Below, piece after piece: positions 36,474-44,615 of a stretch of 64,000 nucleotides of DNA (positions are counted from its first letter, which is position 1; each line of letters opens with the position of its first letter). The notes beneath the pieces were generated by a model. It had not been told where the DNA came from. It saw only the letters and a program-made list of their open reading frames with translations, and did no database searches. This DNA is from Achromobacter marplatensis (lineage in GTDB: Bacteria > Pseudomonadota > Gammaproteobacteria > Burkholderiales > Burkholderiaceae_B): assembly GCF_002209535.1 (NCBI RefSeq), contig NZ_NJIG01000003.1, positions 62,001 through 126,000 on the forward strand, read 5' to 3'. A program made the translations under genes and the position numbers.

Positions 36474-37000
36474 AGCGCGATCGGTGGGAATGAACGGAAT
36501 GGGGAGGCCGGTTCGGCAAGCTCGGCCTGGTGGGGTTGACGGGTTCGACAGGCCCGACTTTACCGAAGCACGCACTAGCGCAAATGACGTAATTCCCTTA
36601 AAAACTGCCGTGCCAAACAGCGTCACATGTCCAGCGCCTTGGGTCGGGTGCGGTCTGTCGTCGAGGACGGCTCCCGGCCAGGAACGGTCGCAGGAGATCG
36701 GGGTCCGTATGGTGTGTAAAGCGCACTCAAGAGCTATTCGTGCCAGAGGCATCCAAGAGCGACGTGTCGCCCGCAATGCGTTGAAATGCGTTGAAATGCG
36801 GTGTGATGGGAAGGTCTGGGCAGCGTCCATGCACCCGTGCTAATGTGAACTCCAGTGCACGGGAAAAGCGCCCGTTGCACCGTAAGCGTTCACGTCAACC
36901 AACGCACCTGGGACCGCCTTCGCCGCGGACCGGTGCGGCTGCGTGCTCGCGTGGGCCAAGCCTTTCCGGCGTGGGCGTTTCCTTCTCGGAACCGTTATTC
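36474..37000. other. Intergenic region between divergent MFS genes, with repeat copy B
   Basis: These 527 bases hold the second ~60-bp repeat copy and a short tandem repeat TTGAAATGCG (two perfect 10-base units at 36781-36800, a third degenerate one before them). It also carries promoters for both MFS genes. No gene is supported. Confidence 0.5.
36635..36694 (+). repeat. Dispersed ~60-bp repeat, copy B (right edge of accessory block)
   Basis: Direct repeat of 23701-23760 with about 51 of 60 bases identical. Roughly 12.9 kb separates the two copies, and the SDR, efflux, cyoE-like and first MFS genes lie between. No target-site signature was recognised. Confidence 0.75.
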
Positions 37001-38464
37001 ATGGCTCACGATTCTGCCCCCGCAGCCCCTGCTGCGCCTTTGGCTGCTGACGCGGACAAACGGCGAAATACCTGCACCGCTCTATTGGTCGCCACGGCGT
37101 TCTTCATGGAAAACCTGGACGGCACGGTGATCACGACCGCCGTGCCGGCGATGGCACGAGATTTTGGCGTCATTCCCACGGACCTCAGCCTGGGTGTCAG
37201 CGCCTATCTGTTGACACTGGGCGTGTTCATTCCCATCAGCGGTTGGATGGCCGATCGGTTCGGCAGTCGCCGCGTTTTTTCTTCTGCATTGATCCTATTC
37301 ACCCTTGCTTCTCTGGCTTGCGCACTGGTCAGCAACCTTTGGGGCTTTGTGACGCTGCGGGTCCTGCAAGGGATCGGAGGGGCGATGATGGTGCCCGTGG
37401 GGCGCCTGGTGCTACTCAAGAGCACACCCAAGGGCGACTTGATGCGCGTGATGTCCATGCTGATCTGGCCGGGTCTGTTTGCACCGGTGCTGGGCCCTCC
37501 GTTGGGGGGCTTCATCACGGAATACGCGTCGTGGCAGTGGATCTTCTATCTCAATATTCCGATCGGCATAGCGGCGCTGACGGCGGCATGGGTCTTGATC
37601 CCCGCCGAAGACGGCAATGAACGGCGCCCTTTCGACTGGGCGGGGTTCTTCTGGATAGGCGGCGGGCTGACCAGCCTGCTGTGGGCCCTGGAACTATTCG
37701 GCCGGCCCGTTCTGCCATGGGGGCAGATCTACCCTTGCCTGGCCATGGGGCTAGCCTTTCTCTACAAGGGGATCAGGCACCTGAATTGCCATCCCCATCC
37801 TATGCTGTCACTGGCGCCCATCAAAAAGCACACCTATGCCGTCAATATCTGGGGCGGATCGTTGTTCCGCATGTCGGTCGGCGCGGTGCCGTTCATGCTG
37901 CCTCTGATGTTTCAAGTGGGGTATGGCATGGATGCGTTCCGTGCTGGACAACTGGTGCTGGTGGTATTCGCGGGCAACCTGACGATGAAGCTGTTCACCA
38001 CGCCGGTGATGAAGCGGTTTGGCTTTCGTCGGATTCTGTTGTGCAACGGCGTATTCAACAGCCTGGCCCTGGCCGCATGCGCGTGCATCGGACCGAAAAT
38101 GGGTTTTGTGCCCACTGCGATCATTCTTTTTATCGGCGGCCTGTCGCGGTCGATGCAGTTCACCGCTTTGAACACCTTGGCGTTTGCCGATATGCCCAAG
38201 GAAGACCTCAGCGCCGCGAGTTCGCTGTTCTCGACCATGTCGCAGTTGGCGCTGGGTATGGGCATTGCGCTGGGAGCCATTGCCATTCGCCTGGGCGACT
38301 GGGCCGTGCCGCTGCTTGGCCTGCGGGAGGCCCCGGGGGCCGCTTATCGATTGGCGTTCCTGTTCGTGGCGCTGGTGTCTCTGCTAGGCATGCTGGATCT
38401 GCTCGGCTTGAAACACGACGCGGGGAGCGCGTTAAATGCGCCTGAAGAAGAGAAGGAGGCTTAG
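37001..38464 (+). CDS. MFS multidrug transporter, DHA2 (EmrB/QacA-like) family
   Basis: Drug:proton antiporter of 487 residues with about 14 hydrophobic segments. The helix-1 signature NLDGTVITTAVPAMARDFG and the loop motif WMADRFGSRRVF match DHA2 members, as does LQGIGGAMMVPVGRLVLL. It probably exports lipophilic compounds across the inner membrane. The ATG at 37001 begins the family N-terminus. There is no EmrA-type adaptor beside it. A terminator-like hairpin follows. Confidence 0.93.
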   Translation: MAHDSAPAAPAAPLAADADKRRNTCTALLVATAFFMENLDGTVITTAVPAMARDFGVIPTDLSLGVSAYLLTLGVFIPISGWMADRFGSRRVFSSALILFTLASLACALVSNLWGFVTLRVLQGIGGAMMVPVGRLVLLKSTPKGDLMRVMSMLIWPGLFAPVLGPPLGGFITEYASWQWIFYLNIPIGIAALTAAWVLIPAEDGNERRPFDWAGFFWIGGGLTSLLWALELFGRPVLPWGQIYPCLAMGLAFLYKGIRHLNCHPHPMLSLAPIKKHTYAVNIWGGSLFRMSVGAVPFMLPLMFQVGYGMDAFRAGQLVLVVFAGNLTMKLFTTPVMKRFGFRRILLCNGVFNSLALAACACIGPKMGFVPTAIILFIGGLSRSMQFTALNTLAFADMPKEDLSAASSLFSTMSQLALGMGIALGAIAIRLGDWAVPLLGLREAPGAAYRLAFLFVALVSLLGMLDLLGLKHDAGSALNAPEEEKEA

Positions 38465-38470
38465 GGAATT

Positions 38471-38502
38471 GTCCTTGCCGCGGCTTACGCCGTGGCAAGG
38501 AC
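38471..38502. terminator. Terminator-like hairpin after the DHA2 MFS gene
   Basis: A 14-bp stem with one G-U pair (GTCCTTGCCGCGGC and GCCGTGGCAAGGAC) and a TTAC loop lies seven bases after the stop. No T-tract follows, so termination may be weak or Rho-assisted. Confidence 0.5.
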
Positions 38503-38600
38503 GGATCGCTTTGCACGAATACCGGGCTACCACGAAGTCACCAAGTGGGCGCAGGCCGTGAAGATCTCGGGCGCGTGCATCGGCTGAACCCGGCCTGGCG

Positions 38601-38783
38601 TCAGCGCAGCACCAGCGCGCGGACGTCGGCCAGTATGCGGGCCGCGATGGCCTCGTCGCCCACCGCCCGGGCCAGGCTGACCGCGCCCACAATGGCCGTG
38701 AAAATGGCGGTCGCGCGGTCGGTTGCCTGCGCCCCGCCGCCCAGCGCGGCGGCAAACGTGGTCGATCGCAAGCTTGTATACAA
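38601..38783 (-). pseudogene. 3' remnant of a TetR-family regulator
   Basis: The minus-strand frame encodes FAAALGGGAQATDRATAIF and then IVGAVSLARAVGDEAIAAR ending ADVRALVLR with a stop. This is the C-terminal helix pair of TetR/AcrR-type repressors. The N-terminal DNA-binding domain is absent: upstream of about 38770 the frame turns into unrelated residues. It lies just beside the DHA2 pump, which it may once have controlled. Confidence 0.72.
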
Positions 38784-39067
38784 TCGCGCCCCCGGGAAAC
38801 CACCACGCTTTATCGGGGTATTCCCCTATACGGAACGAGAATCGTCTAGTCTCTGGCCAGCCTGCCCTTATTCCAAGCTGCAGCGACACCCCACGCCGAC
38901 CCGGTCGGCATTTGATCCACTTTTGCCCGATTGCCTGATCCCGGCGCATGTTCCCAGACGCCCGGCGGCCTTTCGCGTGCTTGACCGCCACGGAGGTGCC
39001 CACCCCTGTCTACCTGTAAGTCCCCATAAGAAAAAAATAATCCTTTGAACCAAAAGGTCTCTAACCC

Positions 39068-40780
39068 ATGAGAAAGTTCCTCAAAATCGTGGGCAGCCTG
39101 GCTGCATTGCTGGTCATTGCGGCGGCGCTGTTTCTTTATTGGCCGCTGCACCAGCGGTCAGTCCCGGCAGCCGAGAACGACAAGCCGGTCGACGCCGTGC
39201 TCGTCGGCGGCGGCATCATGAGCGTGACGCTGGCCACCTATCTGCAGGAATTGCAGCCGGACTGGCACGTCGAGCTCTTCGAACGTCTGGACGGCGTGGC
39301 ACTGGAAAGCTCCAATGGCTGGAACAATGCGGGTACCGGCCACTCGGGCTTTGCCGAACTGAACTACACCCCCGAAATGCCCGATGGTTCGGTCGACATC
39401 AAACGCGCCATCAACATTGCCGAGCAGTTCGAGATCTCGCGCCAGTTCTGGGCGCATCAGGTCAAGGCCGGCCGCCTGGGCCAGCCCTCAGACTTCATCA
39501 ATCCCACGGGCCACATGAGTTTCGTGTGGGGCGATGACCGCATCGAATACCTGCGCAAGCGCCGCGACGCGCTGGTCAAGAGCCCGCTGTTCTACGGCAT
39601 GCAATATTCCACCGACACCGCCCAGATCAAGCAATGGGCGCCGCTGTTGATGGAAGGCCGCGACCCCAATCAGAAGGTTGCCGCTACCTACATGCCGCTG
39701 GGCACCGACGTGAACTTCGGCGTCATCACCAATCAGCTCACCCAGGGCCTGCAGCGCAACCCCAACTTCAAGCTGCAGCTGCAGCATGAAGTCACCGCCC
39801 TGCGCCAGAACGACGACAAGACCTGGAACGTCACGGTCAAGGACCTGAAGACCAACCAGGAACGCACCACCAAGGCGCGCTTTGTCTTCATCGGCGCCGG
39901 CGGTGCATCGCTGAAGGTGCTGCAGATGTCGGGCATTCCCGAATCGAAGAATTACGCCGGCTTCCCGGTGGGCGGCCAGTTCCTGGCCTTTGACGCGTCG
40001 TCCATCGCCGGACGCCACGACGTCAAGGCTTACGGCATGGCCGACACGGATTCCCCGCCGATGTCGGTGCCCCACCTGGACGCGCGCAAGCTCGACGGCA
40101 AGCCGGTGGTGCTGTTCGGACCGTTCGCGCTGGCCACGACCAAGTTCCTGAAGGAAGGCTCGGCGTTCGACCTGTTCTCGTCGGTGAACCACAACAACGT
40201 CACCAGCATGGTCGACGTCTGGCTGGAAAACCTGGACCTGGTGAAGTACCTGGTCAACCAGGCCCGCCTGACCGACGAAGACCGCCACGCCCAGCTGCTG
40301 AAGTATTTCCCGCAAGCCAAGCGTGAAGACTGGCGCCTGGTGACGGCCGGCGAACGCGTGCAGGTCATCAAGCGCGATCCGGAAAAGGGCACGATCCTGC
40401 AGTTCGGCACCGAAGTGGTGACCGACAAGGACAACACCATCGCCGCGCTGCTGGGAGCTTCGCCCGGCGCATCGACCTCGCCCCCCATCATGCTGAACCT
40501 GTTGGCCAAAGCCTTCCCGCAGCAGATGGAAGCCGGCTGGAAGGCGCGCCTGAAGGAGATCATCCCGTCGTATGGCCAGAAGCTCAATGACAGCCCCGCG
40601 CTGACCAACCAGATTCGCGCCATGACCAGCCAGACGCTGCACCTGCCGTACGTAGAAGTGCCGGTGACGGACAACGCCACGGCCAATACGGGCGTGCCGG
40701 CGGTGAACCCACCCGCTGCGCCCAACCCAGCCGCAGCGCAACCGGCCCGCAACGCCAACACCGAGATGCAGGCCCTGTAA
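39068..40780 (+). CDS. mqo: Malate:quinone oxidoreductase with N-terminal membrane anchor
   Basis: FAD enzyme of 570 residues that oxidises malate to oxaloacetate and reduces quinone, bypassing NAD-malate dehydrogenase. The dinucleotide motif GGGIMS is at 47-52; family stretches include [19 protein letters not shown] and [14 protein letters not shown] clear transmembrane helix (residues ~5-24) precedes it, unlike the soluble peripheral form of E. coli, and an Ala/Pro/Asn-rich tail of about 40 residues follows the catalytic body. It has its own transcription unit with a strong terminator after it. Confidence 0.94.
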   Translation: MRKFLKIVGSLAALLVIAAALFLYWPLHQRSVPAAENDKPVDAVLVGGGIMSVTLATYLQELQPDWHVELFERLDGVALESSNGWNNAGTGHSGFAELNYTPEMPDGSVDIKRAINIAEQFEISRQFWAHQVKAGRLGQPSDFINPTGHMSFVWGDDRIEYLRKRRDALVKSPLFYGMQYSTDTAQIKQWAPLLMEGRDPNQKVAATYMPLGTDVNFGVITNQLTQGLQRNPNFKLQLQHEVTALRQNDDKTWNVTVKDLKTNQERTTKARFVFIGAGGASLKVLQMSGIPESKNYAGFPVGGQFLAFDASSIAGRHDVKAYGMADTDSPPMSVPHLDARKLDGKPVVLFGPFALATTKFLKEGSAFDLFSSVNHNNVTSMVDVWLENLDLVKYLVNQARLTDEDRHAQLLKYFPQAKREDWRLVTAGERVQVIKRDPEKGTILQFGTEVVTDKDNTIAALLGASPGASTSPPIMLNLLAKAFPQQMEAGWKARLKEIIPSYGQKLNDSPALTNQIRAMTSQTLHLPYVEVPVTDNATANTGVPAVNPPAAPNPAAAQPARNANTEMQAL

Positions 40781-40809
40781 GCCAACGGGCACCGCCATCA
40801 CGAAAAGCC

Positions 40810-40845
40810 TCGGGGGGAAGCCGGCATGCGCCGGCTTCCCCCCGA
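40810..40845 (+). terminator. Strong rho-independent terminator of mqo
   Basis: A perfect 16-bp GC-rich stem (TCGGGGGGAAGCCGGC and its complement) closes over an ATGC loop and is followed by TTTCTTTG. It ends the mqo transcript. Confidence 0.88.
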
Positions 40846-41060
40846 TTTCTTTGCGACGGCGGCGTCAATCGCGCACGCACATAAGAATTCGACGTTTGAA
40901 GACGCTGTTGTGGTGTGGCGCGAGGCTCAATGACTGTATGGGGTGGGAAGCGGCCCGATGCCACGCGCAATCGCACGGGACTTCTACAATTGAACTTAGG
41001 CGCAGGCTTTGAGGGCTACCCGCCTGCCCTTGCGGCGATGCGATAATCCCCCCGCGGCGC

Positions 41061-41081
41061 AACGATTCTGGACGAATCGTT
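41061..41081. promoter_or_regulatory. 21-base palindrome upstream of a lipoprotein gene
   Basis: AACGATTC-N5-GAATCGTT is a perfect 8-bp dyad located 50 bases before the TTG start of the next gene. It could be an operator or a leader hairpin; which protein might bind is not visible. Confidence 0.5.
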
Positions 41082-41130
41082 CGCCCGTCGTTGAGTAAAC
41101 TTCCAATAGCTAACATAGGAAACATCGACA

Positions 41131-41847
41131 TTGTCGCGCGCCCTTCGATATCTCTCGTTGCCGGCCTTACGTTGGGCATTGCCGACGCTGGTCCTTCTGG
41201 CCGCCGCCGGGTGCGGGTCTAATTTCGCCGATAGCCCGGCCAAGGCTGACACCGCATCCAACGCGCACACGCCGCTGCGCAAGCTGAACCCCGCTCCGAC
41301 GCAGGCCTATGAGATACGGCTCACACTTGCTAATGCGTCCGATCTCTCAAGCGCAGCCGACGGCAAATCGCCGTTTACGGTAGTAGAAGGCACTGTGCAG
41401 TTCGACGCCAGCAACGGTGCCCGCTGTGGAAAATCCAACGCCCTGTCCGGCCACGTGCCGACATTGTCCAGCCACGAACCATTCCGCCTTTCCCGTATAT
41501 CCGCCACCGAGTACGTGGGCACCGTGTATGCCGACATGCTGATCGATGAGGACTATTACGGGCGCGGAGTATGCCATTGGGCATTGACAGAGGCCCGCGT
41601 CGCTTTGCGAGCGCGGGCGGACATCGCCGATACGCGATTCGTAGCCGGGCTGCCTGCGAAAAAAGTGCTCGCGGGCGGTACACAGGCGCGCTATTTCTGG
41701 AAAGGGTATTACCCCCGATTCAAGGACGGGCAACATGCTGACTATGGCACTCACCAGTTGAATGCCGTTCCGGCCGATAAGGTGAACGAGTTTTTCACCG
41801 TGACGCTGACGGCCAGGAAGATCGGTGGCGACGCGCAAGGCAAGTAA
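41131..41847 (+). CDS. Putative lipoprotein of unknown function, TTG start
   Basis: A 238-residue exported protein with lipobox LAAAGC after a hydrophobic signal. The mature part looks beta-rich with a Cys pair (ARCGKSN and GVCHWAL). The TTG start at 41131 is supported by AGGAAA about 10 bases upstream and by the clean signal peptide. Function unknown; it may be an envelope binding or assembly protein. A short GC-rich hairpin lies 24 bases downstream. Confidence 0.72.
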   Translation: MSRALRYLSLPALRWALPTLVLLAAAGCGSNFADSPAKADTASNAHTPLRKLNPAPTQAYEIRLTLANASDLSSAADGKSPFTVVEGTVQFDASNGARCGKSNALSGHVPTLSSHEPFRLSRISATEYVGTVYADMLIDEDYYGRGVCHWALTEARVALRARADIADTRFVAGLPAKKVLAGGTQARYFWKGYYPRFKDGQHADYGTHQLNAVPADKVNEFFTVTLTARKIGGDAQGK

Positions 41848-41870
41848 GTAACAGGGCGGAGAATACCGAA

Positions 41871-41886
41871 GCCGCCCCCGGGCGGC
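41871..41886 (+). terminator. Possible terminator hairpin
   Basis: GCCGCC and GGCGGC pair over a CCCG loop 24 bases after the lipoprotein stop. It is short and lacks a T-run, so the call is weak. Confidence 0.35.
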
Positions 41887-42070
41887 CCCGGGGAACGGCA
41901 GCGGCAGCGGAATGAACGTCTGCATTACGCCCCTGACAATCGGCGACTGGCCGACCTGGACGCCGGCCGCCTCGTCACGTTGCGGATCGAGCACTTCCTG
42001 GCGCGCACGGCACGCCGTGAGCGTTGCGGCCCTATCGCCGCGGTGCTATAAAGCCGTGTCGGAAAAGGCA

Positions 42071-42110
42071 GACTTGGTCTGGTAAGCCCAAGTCCTTTCG
42101 GTAACGAAAG
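42071..42110. other. Two adjacent hairpins
   Basis: GACTTGG at 42071-42077 pairs with CCAAGTC at 42088-42094, and directly after it CTTTCG at 42095-42100 pairs with CGAAAG at 42105-42110 over GTAA. The pair sits just before the monooxygenase remnant and might mark a junction or a small structured RNA. Confidence 0.45.
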
Positions 42111-42188
42111 CTCTGGTCTTTGGCCTCGTGCATGAGATCCCACGACGAACATCGGGCGCTATCCCAGCGTCCAGTCGTTCGTCGGCGC

Positions 42189-42608
42189 GGGTGTCTGCTT
42201 GCGAAACGCTTCCGGGATCTGGTCGGCACCCGCGACGGCGCGACGTATTTCGCCGAACGTGTCTGGGGCGTATCCCAACGCTACGACTTGGGCAGCAGCC
42301 ATCCGCTGGTCGGCCGCAGCATGCCCGATTTCGAACTGGCCGACGGCACAAGAGCGGGCACCCTGCTGCGCCAGGGCAAAGGCCTCTTCCTGGACTTCGC
42401 GCCTGCCGCCTCAGCGGATGCGTCTTGGGATGCGCTGACCCGCGGCTGGCGGCAGCAAGTCAATTATGTCGCGGGTGACGCCCGTGAACGGCTGGGTTTG
42501 CGGGCAGTGTTGGTGCGGCCTGACGGCATCGTCGCGTGGGCCACCGATTCCCACCCGGACGAAACCGGGGCAGCGCAAGCGCTATCGTGTTGGTTCGGCG
42601 GCGCGTAG
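42189..42608 (+). pseudogene. C-terminal remnant of an aromatic-ring FAD monooxygenase
   Basis: The encoded ~139 residues match the thioredoxin-like C-terminal domain of PheA/TfdB/MhpA-type hydroxylases: AERVWGVSQRYDLGSSHPLVG, then MPDFELADGTRAGTLLRQ and a terminal VLVRPDGIVAWATDSHPDE. The whole FAD and substrate domain (~400 residues) is missing, and the sequence upstream is unrelated, so the gene is 5'-truncated. No start codon with a ribosome site is evident. Confidence 0.75.
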
Positions 42609-42619
42609 GAAGCTCGGCC

Positions 42620-43375
42620 TTATGCCACGCGTTCCAGCAAGCGCGGAACGGAAGACGCCAGCAAGGCAAGCCCGGACGCGGTCAGCAAACCCAACACGAT
42701 CTGCCGGAAGCGCGCCTCGCTGATGCCGATGTACAGCTTGGCGCCCAGCAGCGTGGGCACCAGCATGGCCGGCGCCACGATGGCGAACATCGGCAGCATG
42801 TCGCGCGTCACGATGCCTGTTGCCAGGTACGTGCCCATCGTCACCGCCAACATCGACAGGTTGAAGTTCTGAATGATGGCGCGTTGCTTGTCCTTTTCGA
42901 AGCCGCGCAGCGTGCACCAGAGCGTGGGCAATGTGCCGGAAAAGCCACCGATGCCCCCCAGCACGCCGCCGGTGAAGCCCGCGGTTCCGTCAGCCAGACG
43001 GCCGCCAGCCGTGATCTTCGGCATGTTCTTGGCCAGCAGCATGGCCGGGCACCAGACGATCAGCAAGGCGCCCAGCAGCGCCTTGAACCAATCCATGTCC
43101 AGCGTCGGCAACACCGCCACGCCGATCGGAATGCCGGCCAGTCCGCCCAGCACGAACGGCAGCAGCTGCTTGAAATCGAACCCGCGCCGAACCGTGATGG
43201 CCGCCAGCACTTGCCCCACCAGCGCACCGAACACCGCCAGCGTGGCCGCCAAACGCGGCTCCAGCGCCCAGGCCCAGAACGACATCGCAACCAACCCGAA
43301 GGCAAAACCCGACAAACCCTGCACGAAACCCGCGACCACCGCGCCCAGCGCCACCACCAGATACACCGATTCCAT
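42620..43375 (-). CDS. TauE/SafE-family membrane protein (sulfite/organosulfonate exporter type)
   Basis: Integral membrane protein of 251 residues with about eight helices and the family's two-fold pattern (GFVQGLSGFAFGLVAMSFWA in the first half; GGVLGGIGGFSGTLPTLWC in the second). Members export anions such as sulfite, sulfoacetate or other organosulfur acids. The start at 43375 has AGAGG at a suitable distance, while the ATG at 43381 is too close. The end lies 12 bases from the monooxygenase remnant (convergent). Substrate unknown. Confidence 0.9.
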   Translation of the reverse strand: MESVYLVVALGAVVAGFVQGLSGFAFGLVAMSFWAWALEPRLAATLAVFGALVGQVLAAITVRRGFDFKQLLPFVLGGLAGIPIGVAVLPTLDMDWFKALLGALLIVWCPAMLLAKNMPKITAGGRLADGTAGFTGGVLGGIGGFSGTLPTLWCTLRGFEKDKQRAIIQNFNLSMLAVTMGTYLATGIVTRDMLPMFAIVAPAMLVPTLLGAKLYIGISEARFRQIVLGLLTASGLALLASSVPRLLERVA

Positions 43376-43597
43376 CGTCATCCTCTATGTTCTATTTTTA
43401 GCCCCGCCGAGGGTTTGGGGCGGACGGTATGCATTGTGGTTCATAGCCATAAGAGAAAAATTCCCTTTCTTGATGGCCGAATAAGGGTTTGCTTATGGCG
43501 CGCCCCGCCCCGCGCCGCCAAAACCCGGACGCGGGGTGATAACGTTCACCGCAAGCACCTGAAAACTCCGCCCCATCCGCGAGCAGCAAGACACACC

Positions 43598-44167
43598 ATG
43601 ACAGCAGCCCCGATCGCATTGCCCAACGCCCTCGCGGCCTCCCTGCGCCCGCTTCAGCTCCATGACGCGGCGGCGTGGTCGGCATATCTGAACCGCCCCG
43701 GCGTCATAGAACACACAAGCTGGGGCGATATCAGTCCGGCCGCCATCGCAGCCCTCATCAGCGGTTATGCCGAAAACCGCGACGCGCTCCGCTGGGCCAT
43801 CGTGGACACAAGCGGCCGCCTGTTGGGCACGGTAGGTTTGAACGAAATAGCTCGCGCACATGGACGCGCTGAACTAGCCTATGACCTTGACCCGCTTCAC
43901 CAAGGCCGTGGGTTGGCGACGCACGCTGCGCTTGCCGTCATGAATTGGGCGCACGATGCCCTGGGCCTGCAACGCATTCAGGCCACCGTCCTGGACAGCA
44001 ACGCTTCCTCCATTGCCGTCCTGGAGCGCATCGGCATGCAGCGCGAAGGAATCCTGCGCCAGTACCGCAAGGTGCGCGGCCAGGCGCGCGACTACTGGAT
44101 GTACGCGGCGGTTCGGACGGGCCAAGGAACAGCCGTTCCCCGCCCGTCGCCGCATCAGAGCACTTGA
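43598..44167 (+). CDS. GNAT-family N-acetyltransferase (RimJ/RimL type)
   Basis: Acetyltransferase of 189 residues. The acetyl-CoA-binding loop QGRGLATHAALAV and the C-terminal LGLQRIQATVLDSNASSIAVLERIGMQREG are of the RimJ/RimL type that acetylates protein N-termini or small amines. The ATG at 43598 starts the family fold; the frame is open far upstream but only as the antisense of the exporter gene. It is followed 43 bases later by a cupin gene on the same strand. Confidence 0.91.
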   Translation: MTAAPIALPNALAASLRPLQLHDAAAWSAYLNRPGVIEHTSWGDISPAAIAALISGYAENRDALRWAIVDTSGRLLGTVGLNEIARAHGRAELAYDLDPLHQGRGLATHAALAVMNWAHDALGLQRIQATVLDSNASSIAVLERIGMQREGILRQYRKVRGQARDYWMYAAVRTGQGTAVPRPSPHQST

Positions 44168-44210
44168 ATATCCCTCGGCCGCAAGGTCGGTCACGCCACC
44201 GGAGTCCCGT

Positions 44211-44570
44211 ATGGCACTGAAGCACGCGAATCCGCTGGAAGTCATCGACCTGTTTCATCGTCCCAGCCTGGAGCCCGCCCCGCCGGTCAGCGTCAGTCTG
44301 CTGCGCACGGCAGAATTGCAGATCATCCGGCTCGTGCTGCCTGCAGGGCACCGGATGCCCTCGCATCAAGTCCAGGGTGTGGTGACCCTCCAGTGCCTTC
44401 AGGGACGGGTCGACATCGATGCCTCAGAGGGCCGATGCACGCTGACAGAAGGCCAACTGGTGACGCTTCCCGGAGATGAGCCCCACAGCCTGTACGCCGA
44501 CGTTCCGGCTATTGTGCTCCTGACCTTGATACACCCGCTTCCCGGCAAATGGCGTCCCCGAGACGAATAG
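44211..44570 (+). CDS. Cupin-domain protein
   Basis: Single-domain beta-barrel protein of 119 residues. The two cupin motifs are visible as PAGHRMPSHQVQGVVTLQCLQG and LPGDEPHSLYADVPAIVLLT; the metal-binding His set is incomplete in motif 1. GGAG precedes the ATG. Probably co-transcribed with the GNAT gene. Function unknown: cupins include dioxygenases, isomerases and sensors. Confidence 0.85.
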   Translation: MALKHANPLEVIDLFHRPSLEPAPPVSVSLLRTAELQIIRLVLPAGHRMPSHQVQGVVTLQCLQGRVDIDASEGRCTLTEGQLVTLPGDEPHSLYADVPAIVLLTLIHPLPGKWRPRDE

Positions 44571-44578
44571 GGCCGCCA

Positions 44579-44600
44579 CGCCGTGCCTTGGTGCACGGCG
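44579..44600. terminator. Hairpin between convergent genes
   Basis: CGCCGTGC and GCACGGCG pair over a six-base loop in the short gap between the cupin and aldehyde dehydrogenase genes. It may serve both strands; no T-run is present. Confidence 0.45.
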
Positions 44601-44615
44601 GGACGCAGGCTTGCC

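Larger units (their letters stand above)
40781..41130. other. Intergenic region after mqo
   Basis: These 350 bases hold the mqo terminator and a 21-base palindrome, both listed separately, plus the promoter of the next lipoprotein gene. No gene or RNA is supported. Confidence 0.5.
41848..42188. other. Intergenic debris between a lipoprotein gene and a monooxygenase remnant
   Basis: These 341 bases contain a short GC hairpin, two back-to-back hairpins, and an open plus-strand segment at about 41911-42051 (ending RIEHFLARTARRER...) that stops without a recognisable family. It looks like decayed sequence. Confidence 0.45.

Noticed and set aside
39488-40801. Minus-strand frame opposite mqo
   Set aside because: Antisense to mqo; composition is dominated by Arg/Gly/His and no motif is present.
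42536-43597. Upstream extension of the GNAT reading frame
   Set aside because: It is antisense to the TauE/SafE exporter; the acetyltransferase fold begins only at 43598.
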